DNA of 32,973 bases from FEN-1297 sp046705645 (GTDB taxonomy: Bacteria > Bacteroidota > Ignavibacteria > Ignavibacteriales > Ignavibacteriaceae), in assembly GCA_046705645.1 (NCBI GenBank), contig JBJKQE010000081.1:1-32973 (forward strand). The letters run 5' to 3'. The position numbers and the translations under genes are program-made. Numbering within the stretch: the stretch's first letter is position 1; each line of letters starts with the position of its first letter. Shown one piece after another: positions 1 to 7,514 of the stretch. The notes below the pieces were generated by a model. The model made no database searches. It saw only the letters and a program-made list of their open reading frames with translations, and was not told where the DNA came from.

Positions 1-2
1 AC

Positions 3-248
3 TACTTACGGATAAAAAATTTTTTAAATGAATATCAGCTCCCGTCATGGAACTCTGCTAAAATTTCTTTTGAAGAAATGAAAGCTTTCTTCAGGCTCAT
101 TTTTGTTTTAGGAATTTTCGAAAAAGGAAAAAGTTATTTCTGGGAACTTTTTATATTCAGCTTATTAAAATATCCGGCCAAATTCCCTTTGGCTATGACA
201 TTGGCTGTTTACGGATTTCATTTTAGACGAATTGCAGAAACAGTATAA
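3..248 (+). CDS. C-terminal end of a radical SAM / DUF4070 protein (partial)
   Basis: An open frame enters from the left edge and stops at TAA 246-248, giving 81 codons. The product ends with a hydrophobic, aromatic stretch (FWELFIFSLLKYPAKFPLAM) followed by YGFHFRRIAE. I recognise this as the usual tail of DUF4070, the C-terminal domain of B12-binding-domain radical SAM proteins. No catalytic part (cobalamin domain or CxxxCxxC) lies inside the window, so the assignment rests on the tail alone. The gene converges on the VOC gene, with only 19 bases between the two stop codons. Confidence 0.7.
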   Translation, partial: YLRIKNFLNEYQLPSWNSAKISFEEMKAFFRLIFVLGIFEKGKSYFWELFIFSLLKYPAKFPLAMTLAVYGFHFRRIAETV

Positions 249-267
249 AAACAATAGCTAAATAATT

Positions 268-696
268 TTATACCGGAGGATTATAAAATCGGATCCCTGC
301 TGTATTCATTAAAACTATTCTCCATCCGTCGGGATCTTCAATTGTAATTCCTTTTTCATTCCAATAAGGATTCTCCGGAGGAACAGATTTGTAACTCATG
401 TTGAAGAGTCGATCCGCAATTATTTCCTGTTCACTTTTATCAGGCATATAAATAACTAATAAATTATCTTTTGCGGGAGCCGGGCATGGACTGCCATTTT
501 CATTCTGTATAAATTCAAGATGATAATCATGATCCGGCAGCCCGTACATAATGCCGGTATAATCATTATGCTTTTCAAAAGACCCGATTACGGATAATCC
601 AAGCCCTTCGCTGTAAAATCTTTTTATTTCATCTAGTTTATCTGTTGGTCTGGCAATTCTGATCTGAACCGCGCTAAAATATTTAAATGGATTCAA
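268..696 (-). CDS. VOC family protein (glyoxalase/bleomycin-resistance fold)
   Basis: This 142-residue protein has the two beta-alpha-beta-beta-beta halves of the vicinal oxygen chelate fold. The N-terminal half runs AVQIRIARPTDKLDEIKRFY to DYHLEF. The C-terminal half includes ENPYWNEKGITIEDPDGWRI, the typical last metal-ligand strand of the family. Substrate and metal cannot be told from sequence; VOC members include isomerases, dioxygenases and drug-binding proteins. No ATG fits the N-terminus. The start is probably TTG at 694-696, with GGGAA a little upstream on the minus strand and an in-frame TAA just before it. It is monocistronic and diverges from the ytxH-like gene. Confidence 0.8.
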   Translation of the reverse strand: MNPFKYFSAVQIRIARPTDKLDEIKRFYSEGLGLSVIGSFEKHNDYTGIMYGLPDHDYHLEFIQNENGSPCPAPAKDNLLVIYMPDKSEQEIIADRLFNMSYKSVPPENPYWNEKGITIEDPDGWRIVLMNTAGIRFYNPPV

Positions 697-789
697 TCTA
701 TTTTATTCCCATACTTAATTAAAAAATTTGAGTTATTAATTATAAATTGAAAAATAAATAAGTTAAAAAGTTTGAGATAAAACATCCCA

Positions 790-818
790 TTGACTAACAA
801 ATTTTTATTTATTATAGT
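790..818 (+). promoter_or_regulatory. Sigma-70-like promoter for the YtxH gene
   Basis: TTGACT (790-795) and TATAGT (813-818) are separated by exactly 17 bases, close to the TTGACA/TATAAT consensus. The predicted start of transcription near 825 leaves a leader of about 58 bases. That leader ends in a strong ribosome binding site (GGGGAGG, about 870-876) before the ATG at 883. The match is visible directly; activity is inferred. Confidence 0.6.
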
Positions 819-882
819 AACTATGAATAAACTTTAGGATTATTTAATTCATTAAACAAAGATAGATATCGGGGAGGTAAAT

Positions 883-1353
883 ATGGTTAACAATAAAAGT
901 AAAGTTACTGGTTACGCCGGCGCATTTATTTTAGGCGGACTTGTAGGCAGTTCAATAACATTGCTTTTAAGTCCTTTTAGCGGAAAGGAATTTAGAGGCA
1001 AAATAAACGAGCAAATTGATAATTCTATTAAAAGGGCGAAACAAAAAGAATTGGAAATTATTAATAAAGCAAGAGCCTTCTCAGACGACCTGGTTTTAAA
1101 AGCGGAACAGCTGGTTGCTTTAATTGATAAATATTCTACGGGAACATATCTGGCTCCTGTTGAAAAAGTTGAGAAAGAAATTAAAAGCTTTAAAGCCGGA
1201 ATAAATGCTGCGATGGAATCTTATAAAAAGGGAAACGGAAAACCAAAAGAAGAAAATACGAAAGTAGAAATTGTGGAAGATATTTTCCCAGAGTATAACA
1301 ATGAAAAACTGCCAAAACGGGAAAGTATGAGAAAGAGAGTCCGCAGAAAATAA
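883..1353 (+). CDS. YtxH domain-containing protein
   Basis: This 156-residue protein has one glycine-rich membrane segment (about residues 9-31) ending in LLLSPFSGKEFRGKI. That matches the YtxH pattern of a single helix followed by P-x-SGKELR. The remainder is a charged, coiled-coil-like region rich in Lys and Glu, with a very basic C-terminus (RKRVRRK). YtxH proteins are small, often stress-induced membrane proteins without known enzymatic activity. The start is fixed by the GGGGAGG ribosome binding site seven bases upstream, and a good sigma-70-like promoter lies at 790-818. It is convergent with the phosphatase gene. Confidence 0.85.
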   Translation: MVNNKSKVTGYAGAFILGGLVGSSITLLLSPFSGKEFRGKINEQIDNSIKRAKQKELEIINKARAFSDDLVLKAEQLVALIDKYSTGTYLAPVEKVEKEIKSFKAGINAAMESYKKGNGKPKEENTKVEIVEDIFPEYNNEKLPKRESMRKRVRRK

Positions 1354-1405
1354 ATTTATAATTTTAAAAACTATTGTAATATAGAATTTACTAAATAGCT
1401 TTTAC

Positions 1406-2512
1406 TTACAAGCGCTTAAGTATTACAAGCGAAACATCATCAGACACAGGTGCGTTTCCGGCAAAGTCATCTATCTCGCCCACAATTGCTCTGCCAATTT
1501 CTCCTGAATTAAGATTTTTTACCTTTGGAAGAAAATTTAGTAATCTTTCCATTCCAAATAATTCCTCACTTTCGTTTTGCGCTTCCGTTACACCGTCGGA
1601 ATAAGCTATAAAAACATCACCGGAATTTAAATTCAACATTTTTTCGGAATATTCAAAACTGGCCATTAGCCCTAATGCCGGTTCGCCTTTCGTCAACTCG
1701 GAAATACCTTCATTGTTTATAAGAACTGGAGGTAAATGCCCGGCATTTATAAAACGTAATTGACCGGTTTCAGGAATTAATTCTGCATATAACATTGAAG
1801 CAAACAAGCCGGGAAGACTATCACGATGAAAAATCTCATGAAGCTTTGAACCGAATTTAGATAAATATTCATAATCCGGCGCTAAAGCTCTGATTGTCGC
1901 CTGCAGCTTTGCCATTAGTAATGCGGCTTTTAATCCTTTCCCGGCAACATCTGCAATAACTACTCCAATGTTTTTTTCTTTAATCTTTAGAAAATCAACA
2001 AGATCTCCCCCTACTTCGTTTGCAGACCTTGTAAACAACCATACCGACCAACCCGGAACCGACGGATTTTCTTCCGGCAGTAAGGACTGCTGTAATTTTC
2101 TGCCTGCTTCCAATTCATCTTTTGCTAGTAATTTGTCCTTCAATTCAAGCATAAGGACAAATAAAATAATTATTCCACCTATAATACCTTGATTGGTTGT
2201 AACAGTCTGATTTGAATTAACTTCAATTGTTCTGCCGCTTATTAAAAAAATAACGCCAATTAATATTAAAATCCTTCTCAAAGGTGTCAGCCGGATAAAC
2301 ATGCTTTTCAAGATCCATAATGCTTCAAATAAAAAGCGTTTTACGCGGCTCATATTTTCGGAGCGTTTTTTCTGCTCTTCATTTATGTAAAACTTTTTTA
2401 AGTCCTTGTATTCTCTATTTAAATCATTTTTAAAATTTAGATGAGTTAAATCGTCCCTTAGCACTTTACCTATTCCAGGATTGGATTTTTGCCATTGTTC
2501 GCCAGTATTCAT
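1406..2512 (-). CDS. SpoIIE/RsbU-type PP2C protein serine phosphatase, membrane-anchored
   Basis: In this 368-residue protein, residues 1-70 are a charged N-terminus. Two hydrophobic segments follow (about 78-95 and 108-122), then a linker containing AGRKLQQSLLPEE, the usual lead-in to SpoIIE domains. The catalytic PP2C domain (about 155-368) shows ANEVGGDLVDF, VVIADVAGKGLKAALLMA, FINAGHLPPVLI, FIAYSDGVTEA and SDDVSLVI, so the metal-binding aspartates are present. Such enzymes dephosphorylate anti-sigma-factor antagonists in partner-switching stress pathways. No STAS or anti-sigma kinase gene is near, so its partner lies elsewhere. No sensor domain beyond the membrane part is visible. Confidence 0.9.
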   Translation of the reverse strand: MNTGEQWQKSNPGIGKVLRDDLTHLNFKNDLNREYKDLKKFYINEEQKKRSENMSRVKRFLFEALWILKSMFIRLTPLRRILILIGVIFLISGRTIEVNSNQTVTTNQGIIGGIIILFVLMLELKDKLLAKDELEAGRKLQQSLLPEENPSVPGWSVWLFTRSANEVGGDLVDFLKIKEKNIGVVIADVAGKGLKAALLMAKLQATIRALAPDYEYLSKFGSKLHEIFHRDSLPGLFASMLYAELIPETGQLRFINAGHLPPVLINNEGISELTKGEPALGLMASFEYSEKMLNLNSGDVFIAYSDGVTEAQNESEELFGMERLLNFLPKVKNLNSGEIGRAIVGEIDDFAGNAPVSDDVSLVILKRL

Positions 2513-2776
2513 AACTATTTCCTTTTCCGAATGGAAATATTTAGGAAATTAACTAAACAAAACATTTTATTTTATTTTTAATGATTATAAAAGTATCCGG
2601 TATTATAAACGGATTTATATTTCTATTTAGACAAAAGATACTTAAAAAACTGCTAATAAATTAAATAATTCTTTAAAAGGCGTCAACCAAGATATGATAA
2701 ACGGTTATGAACTTCTCACGGAAGATTATAGTAGTCGGTATAATAGACTTCCAGCAATAATATAAGACCTGGAGTT

Positions 2777-3250
2777 TTAAGAAAATATTTGTTCAAAATG
2801 ATGCTGCATGTGGGCAAAATAGTCGTTAATTAAATATTCCAGAGTAGCCGGTTCATCAGATGGGTGTTTCTCGTAGCAAATTTTTTCCAGGTTGTGTTCT
2901 TCTCTAGGTTCACTTAGTATTTCTTCCGGGATCGCATCTATAAAACGAAGTATATGCTTATTATATGTTGCCCACAGCGTAATTAATTCCTGCCATGACG
3001 AATCTTTATAATTTTGAATCTTAACCCAGCCATTTTGATCGTACGGTTCAAAAATTAATTCTTGTGTCAAAATAGCATTAACGAATCTCAAATGATTATT
3101 TGCGGCGGAGTCGATCAAATGGCCGAGAACTTCTTTTCTTAACCACTTTCCTGGTGCATAGGAAGTATTTGCAAAATCATCATTCATATCCCTCAAATTG
3201 ATTTCGGTGGATTCAATAAAATCTTTATAATATTCAACAAACTTTCCCAT
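2777..3250 (-). CDS. DinB family protein
   Basis: This 157-residue four-helix protein belongs to the DinB/YfiT-like superfamily. The three-histidine metal site is readable: His44 in VLGHLIDSAANNH, and His147 and His151 in AHMQHHFEQI near the C-terminus. SYAPGKWLRKEVLGHLIDSA is the characteristic first-helix motif. Family members are putative metal-dependent, thiol-linked transferases or damage-induced proteins; the substrate here is unknown. The ATG is preceded by GGAGAA on the minus strand. It is monocistronic, with about 260 bases of unremarkable AT-rich DNA separating it from the phosphatase gene downstream. Confidence 0.85.
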   Translation of the reverse strand: MGKFVEYYKDFIESTEINLRDMNDDFANTSYAPGKWLRKEVLGHLIDSAANNHLRFVNAILTQELIFEPYDQNGWVKIQNYKDSSWQELITLWATYNKHILRFIDAIPEEILSEPREEHNLEKICYEKHPSDEPATLEYLINDYFAHMQHHFEQIFS

Positions 3251-3381
3251 TCAAATTTCTCCAGTTTGTATACTTAATAGCAAATATTTTAAATTCATCT
3301 TTCCTAAGATAATAATCAAATCACTTTAAAAGAAAAATTTTTATAATATACCTGTTATTTAAACTTAAAATATTTCCCTAT

Positions 3382-4296
3382 TTAATCTGATTCTTTGTAC
3401 TTTTTTTCTCCGGCAGTAATTTTAATTTGAAGAAAATTTTGTTTCGGCGGAAGCGGGCATGTTGCATACTTTGTAAAAGCACAAGGCGGATTATAGGCTT
3501 TATTGAAATCCAAAATTACATTATCTCCGGAATCCGGTTTATCTGCATAAAGAAATCTTCCTGCTCCGTAAGTCTCATCTCCGTTAGTTTCATCCGCAAA
3601 AATTATAAATAATTGATCTCCTTCTATAAGCGGGTCCAATCTAAACTCTTTACCCTTTATTGAGAATACAAGTGAAGAGGTTATTGTATCTTTTTCAGTT
3701 GTTCCTATTATACTTTGTACGGAAATAATTTTGGGCGGATTGTTAGGGACATATTTGGCTTTTATTTTCCAATCCTCGTTAACCTGGAATGTTTCTATTC
3801 CTTTAAACTCCTTTAAAAGCGGCGCATTTAAATCCCTTACCCTTACTCCGTACATATTTCCCCGTTTTATAATAAACCATTTTAAATAGCCGAGACTAAG
3901 TACTGTAGGATTTCCGGAGTTATCATTCTGTAAGATCATTTCCGATACCGGCTGGCTATTACAGAAGACTCTTGCATCCGGTTGTACATGTACTGTGACA
4001 GTACCATCTTTTAAAGTTAAAGTACCGATAACTCCGGGCGCCATTCCCCTTGGGAATACAATATCATTTCCCAGGTTGGTACCGAATTTGTTTTCACCGG
4101 GTTTCAGCCAGTACAAACCGACTAAATTCAACCATCCATCTTCATCTTCTAAATTTTCAATTCTTTTCTTATGCCATTCTTTTATCGACGCAATGTAGGA
4201 CGGACTTCCTTTTTCTTCCAAGCTATTATTTCTGCAGCCTGTTAATAAAATTGTATATATAAAAATTACCGTTAATTCGGCATTTAGAAATTTCAT
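3382..4296 (-). CDS. DUF1684 lipoprotein
   Basis: I place the start at the ATG at 4294-4296 rather than an upstream TTG at 4323. This gives 304 residues beginning with a short lipoprotein signal that ends in LLTGC (Cys21). The body is typical DUF1684: DGWLNLVGLYWLKPGENKFG, a central RVRDLNAPLLKEFKG, and the C-terminal signature DFNKAYNPPCAFTKYATCPL followed by PPKQNF. The family is widespread and uncharacterised; the conserved cysteine and proline motif at the end suggests a binding or catalytic site. It is probably anchored in the membrane facing the periplasm. It is transcribed alone, divergent from the CBS gene. Confidence 0.85.
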   Translation of the reverse strand: MKFLNAELTVIFIYTILLTGCRNNSLEEKGSPSYIASIKEWHKKRIENLEDEDGWLNLVGLYWLKPGENKFGTNLGNDIVFPRGMAPGVIGTLTLKDGTVTVHVQPDARVFCNSQPVSEMILQNDNSGNPTVLSLGYLKWFIIKRGNMYGVRVRDLNAPLLKEFKGIETFQVNEDWKIKAKYVPNNPPKIISVQSIIGTTEKDTITSSLVFSIKGKEFRLDPLIEGDQLFIIFADETNGDETYGAGRFLYADKPDSGDNVILDFNKAYNPPCAFTKYATCPLPPKQNFLQIKITAGEKKYKESD

Positions 4297-4605
4297 AATG
4301 TGTCTCTTATAATAATACGACAAAAACCGGAAAAGAAAGTAATTGTTTAAAAATGAAAATTCAAATTAATGTTCATTATCGTCTATTAAATTATTTTAAG
4401 CTTTCTATTTAAATTTCAGTCTCCCTTAATTCCGGAGGAAATTGCCGATTATCAATCCCAATTCCGGTCTATTTTAATAACCAAAGATGCGATTTATTGA
4501 CCGTCCATCAAAATAAAGGGAACAAATATTCCGCCGATATGTATTATTATTTAAGAAGAAATAGAAATTAGGACTCAAATTGGTTGCACAATTATAGGGG
4601 GTGAT

Positions 4606-5091
4606 ATGAATAAATCGTTTTTCGAAACTTTAATAAAAAAATTAAGCGAAATCGGAAATGATAGCATAATTACAATTACAGCTCCAATTTCAAATACTAT
4701 CTTTTTAGATGTTAATGATTCGCGTGATGAACTGCTGCGAAAATTTGAAAAAAGTAAACGTACATTCTACCCTGTGTACAGTGAAAGCCCGGGAAATATT
4801 ATCGGCACAATTCATATTAAAGATATTCTTATAGAAGCTTTAAAGAATTCAGCAATTAATATAAAAGAAAATATACGTGAACCCGTATACTTTAATGAAA
4901 GCAACAGTATACGTCAGGTTTATGATATTTTTATTCAGTCTAACACCGGAGCGGCTTTTGTGGTAAATAAACTAAACGACATAATCGGTTTTATTACACT
5001 CAAAGAAGTAACGCGTTCAATATTAGGCAATTTATTTACATACGAAAATTTGAACCATTCGTTTCATGAAAAGAAAACGGCGGAAAAATAA
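4606..5091 (+). CDS. Stand-alone CBS-domain pair protein
   Basis: This 161-residue protein is little more than two CBS domains (about residues 20-80 and 85-142). The arrangement resembles the CBS pair of HlyC/CorC transporters: FYPVYSESPGNIIGTIHIKD in the first and AAFVVNKLNDIIGFITLKEV in the second. The DUF21 membrane domain and the CorC_HlyC C-terminal domain are both absent, so it is a free-standing regulatory module. CBS pairs usually bind adenine nucleotides; binding is not testable here. The start is supported by GGGGGTG immediately upstream of the ATG. It is monocistronic and convergent with the PGPGW gene. Confidence 0.8.
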   Translation: MNKSFFETLIKKLSEIGNDSIITITAPISNTIFLDVNDSRDELLRKFEKSKRTFYPVYSESPGNIIGTIHIKDILIEALKNSAINIKENIREPVYFNESNSIRQVYDIFIQSNTGAAFVVNKLNDIIGFITLKEVTRSILGNLFTYENLNHSFHEKKTAEK

Positions 5092-5232
5092 CTTAATGTT
5101 GAAGTGAAAAATAAAAAGTAATTTTTATATATCATATTTTTATTGGGAATTCTCAGCACCGTATGGAAATGAGAGTGTAAAAGTTTAAAAGAATTAACCC
5201 GAAGATTTTAAATTTCCCCAAAAAAGATTTGT

Positions 5233-5445
5233 TTATTCGGTTTGTGTTTTTCTTTTTAATCTGCTTTTAATTTTAACTAAAAGTTTTTCCGCCCAGGGAA
5301 ATTCTGTAGCTAAAATGGTCAGTCCGGCCGGAATTACTAGAATGGCAGGGCCCGGGGTTACAATTAACAAAATTCCAACTAATATAACCGTAAATCCCAA
5401 AATAGATATAATTATTTTTCTAAATCTTTTTTTAGTTTTCTGCAT
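5233..5445 (-). CDS. Small PGPGW-type transmembrane protein
   Basis: This 70-residue protein has a basic N-terminus (KTKKRFRK) and two hydrophobic helices joined by a TPGPAILVIPAGL turn, followed by LATEFPWAEKLL and a basic tail. TPGPA...PAGL...LATEFPWA is the signature of the PGPGW family of putative transmembrane proteins, whose function is unknown. Size and motif are both typical, so the gene looks intact. About 290 bases of AT-rich intergenic sequence separate it from the aldo/keto reductase gene, and I see no clear signal there. Confidence 0.75.
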   Translation of the reverse strand: MQKTKKRFRKIIISILGFTVILVGILLIVTPGPAILVIPAGLTILATEFPWAEKLLVKIKSRLKRKTQTE

Positions 5446-5739
5446 AACACTTAATATAAATCAATAGAAAATACTTTTTGCAAAATTCCGAGTAATTTTA
5501 TCACAATATTCCTTCACCTGTTATTATCTATAATCTTGACAAACAGGGTTTTCAACTTAAAATTAAAATGAACAACTGTCAATAAAAAAATTTAAAATCG
5601 TAGATTATGAGTCATTTTCGAATGTTTTTAAATAAAACTATATAACCTACTGCCGACAAATTTAATAATAGTACCTAATTTTTTTCAAGATTCCCGGTGT
5701 TTTTAAAAAACCAGATATCTGCTGGAATCTACTCTTTTA

Positions 5740-6753
5740 TTACCTCAACGCAATTTTAGGATCGCTTTCTTTCGGCAGGTTAAACCATATTTCATTTAGA
5801 AAATTAATTTCTTCTACATCTAAAACCAAATCCACCGCTGGCAGACTTCCGTCAAGCTGTTCGGGTTTGCTTGCACCTACAATAGCTGATGTTACAAACG
5901 AATGGCTGAGCACCCAAGAAATTGCTATTTGTGTTAATGATTTATTTCTGTCTTTGAAAAATTCTTTTATTGACTCCACCGCATCAAATTGCGCTTCCTG
6001 CCAGTAGCGAGCGCGGTAAAGCTTTGCTGCATTACCGAGATTAAATCTTCCTGTCTGTTCGGGTTCTTTGGTTCTGTCATGCTTTCCGGTTAAAAATCCT
6101 CCGGCTAAAGGATTATAAACTATTACTCCGACTCCCTCTTCACGGCAAAGCGGTAAAAGTTCTTTCTCAAATTCACGGAATAGTATATTATATCTCGGCT
6201 GCACGCAGTCATACCTAGCAATATTTAATTTGTCACTTATCCATAAAGCTTTGGTTAGTTGATATGCCATGTAATTGCTGCATCCAATATATCTCACTTT
6301 ACCAGATCTAACCAGATCATCAAGTGCACGGAGAGTCTCATCCAACGGAGTGTTAGCATCATAAAAGTGAACCTGGTATAAATCAATAAAATCTGTTTTT
6401 AATCTTTTAAGACTGGCATCAATCGCATCCATAATATGCCGGCGGGAAAGTCCTTGATCGTTAGGAGAACTGCCCATTTTGCCGTTGCATTTTGTTGCAA
6501 GTATTGTTTCGTGCCTTCTACCGGGATGCGCACTAAACCAGTTGCCTATAATTGTTTCAGTCGCACCGACAGTATTAAGCTCAGGCGGAAGCGGATAAAC
6601 ATCGGCAGTATCTATAAAGTTAACTCCGCTGCCCCACGCTTTATCAAGAATTGCAAATGATGTTTTTTCATCGCATTGATTCCCGAAAGTCATAGTGCCC
6701 AAACAAATTTCACTTACTTGCAGGCCTGTTCTACCTAAACGTTTTATTTTCAT
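5740..6753 (-). CDS. Aldo/keto reductase
   Basis: This 337-residue NAD(P)H-dependent oxidoreductase has the (beta/alpha)8 fold. The catalytic tetrad is complete: Asp48 and Tyr53 in NFIDTADVYP, Lys88 in ILATKCNG, and His129 in DLYQVHFYD. The cofactor-binding end (VTSAIVGASKPEQLDGSL) is also present. The sequence resembles the YajO/Tas-like subgroup acting on sugar or quinone carbonyls; the true substrate is unknown. It is transcribed alone from the edge of a 761-base intergenic region rich in inverted repeats. Start ATG at 6751-6753. Confidence 0.9.
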   Translation of the reverse strand: MKIKRLGRTGLQVSEICLGTMTFGNQCDEKTSFAILDKAWGSGVNFIDTADVYPLPPELNTVGATETIIGNWFSAHPGRRHETILATKCNGKMGSSPNDQGLSRRHIMDAIDASLKRLKTDFIDLYQVHFYDANTPLDETLRALDDLVRSGKVRYIGCSNYMAYQLTKALWISDKLNIARYDCVQPRYNILFREFEKELLPLCREEGVGVIVYNPLAGGFLTGKHDRTKEPEQTGRFNLGNAAKLYRARYWQEAQFDAVESIKEFFKDRNKSLTQIAISWVLSHSFVTSAIVGASKPEQLDGSLPAVDLVLDVEEINFLNEIWFNLPKESDPKIALR

Positions 6754-6827
6754 TTTTATTCCATAATTATTTTAATGAATACTCACTATTTATTCTGTTA
6801 ATTGAAGTTGCACAATTCGCATATTTA

Positions 6828-6840
6828 ACTCTTTCAGAGT
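6828..6840. repeat. Short palindrome ACTCT-TTC-AGAGT
   Basis: A perfect 5-bp stem with a 3-base loop. The same 13-base core occurs in the opposite orientation at 10019-10031. Both copies sit next to other inverted repeats in non-coding DNA, which suggests a genome repeat family rather than a gene-specific signal. Confidence 0.5.
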
Positions 6841-6847
6841 AACATGT

Positions 6848-6962
6848 AAGCCTTTAATCCATTAGGTCGGGACGGTGTCCCGCCCTTTATTATTTGACGC
6901 TTTTGGCATAGCCATTCCTACAGAACAGCGTCACTTCTAATCTCAATTTCAATTAAAGGCTT
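6848..6962. repeat. MITE-like or REP-like structured element (115 bp)
   Basis: The element is bounded by a perfect 11-bp inverted repeat, AAGCCTTTAAT (6848-6858) and ATTAAAGGCTT (6952-6962). Inside is a GC-rich hairpin, GGTCGGGAC-GGT-GTCCCGCCC (6865-6885, 8 of 9 pairs). A second stem follows, TGACGCT (6895-6901) with AGCGTCA (6927-6933), which itself encloses TGGC-ATA-GCCA. The nested layout would fold into a three-way junction. It is not at the 3' end of either flanking gene, so a simple terminator is unlikely. It lacks a tRNA T-arm. No ORF lies inside. Confidence 0.55.
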
Positions 6963-7062
6963 CAATAATTAAATTTGAGTTACTTCTTAGATTAATTTTA
7001 AATATTTTATACAAAAAATTCGGTTAATTTAATCACCATTTAAATTAAAAGCTTCGCTATAA

Positions 7063-7167
7063 TTAAGGGCACTTCTAAAAACCACAATAATGATCAACGG
7101 AAATCTGTTTTATCTATGTTTATCAGCGTTCTATTAATAAAAAAATAGTTTTTAGAAACTCCCTTAA
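7063..7167. repeat. MITE-like inverted-repeat element (105 bp)
   Basis: The ends are 22-base imperfect inverted repeats, beginning TTAAGGGCACTTCTAAAAAC on the left (7063-7084) and matching the reverse complement of 7146-7167 at 18 of 22 positions. Between them lie about three degenerate tandem units of the form ATCTGTTTT, ATCTATGTTT and ATCAGCGTTC. Similar ATCTGTGTTTATCTGCG-type units are, to my recollection, a common intergenic repeat in Bacteroidota-like genomes. There is no coding capacity. Confidence 0.5.
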
Positions 7168-7356
7168 ATTATTATTAGCAAACTGCATGTCTTAATTCAT
7201 CTAAAATTTAAACTTACTTTGCATAATTATTGTCCTATATGATAATTTGTTACATATTCAAGCAATATTTTTTCATTCCGGTATTGAAAATTAAATCAGC
7301 TATTACAATATTTTGGTTAGTAAGTCTATTTCATATAAAAAGTTAGGGATAATATT

Positions 7357-7426
7357 ACTAACTCACGTTACACAACAACTAAAGATGTCATCTTTTCACC
7401 GATCTTTTTACTTAATGTGAGTTACT
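7357..7426. repeat. Nested inverted repeat upstream of the radical SAM gene
   Basis: The outer arms ACTAACTCACGTTA (7357-7370) and TAATGTGAGTTACT (7413-7426) pair at 12 of 14 positions. The loop holds a perfect 7-bp hairpin, AAAGATG-T-CATCTTT (7381-7395). The element ends 88 bases before the ATG at 7515. It could be an operator, a leader-RNA structure or another mobile repeat. Confidence 0.4.
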
Positions 7427-7514
7427 AAGATAAGTTTAGATTTAATTTGATTATCCGAATACACATAAGTCAAGAATTTTGAAATAAAAAATAAATAATA
7501 TATACGGAGTTAAT

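Noticed and set aside
6848..6962. Possible tRNA or tRNA-like gene because of its three-stem layout
   Set aside because: There is no T-loop sequence, no CCA-compatible acceptor stem and no anticodon arm of the right geometry.
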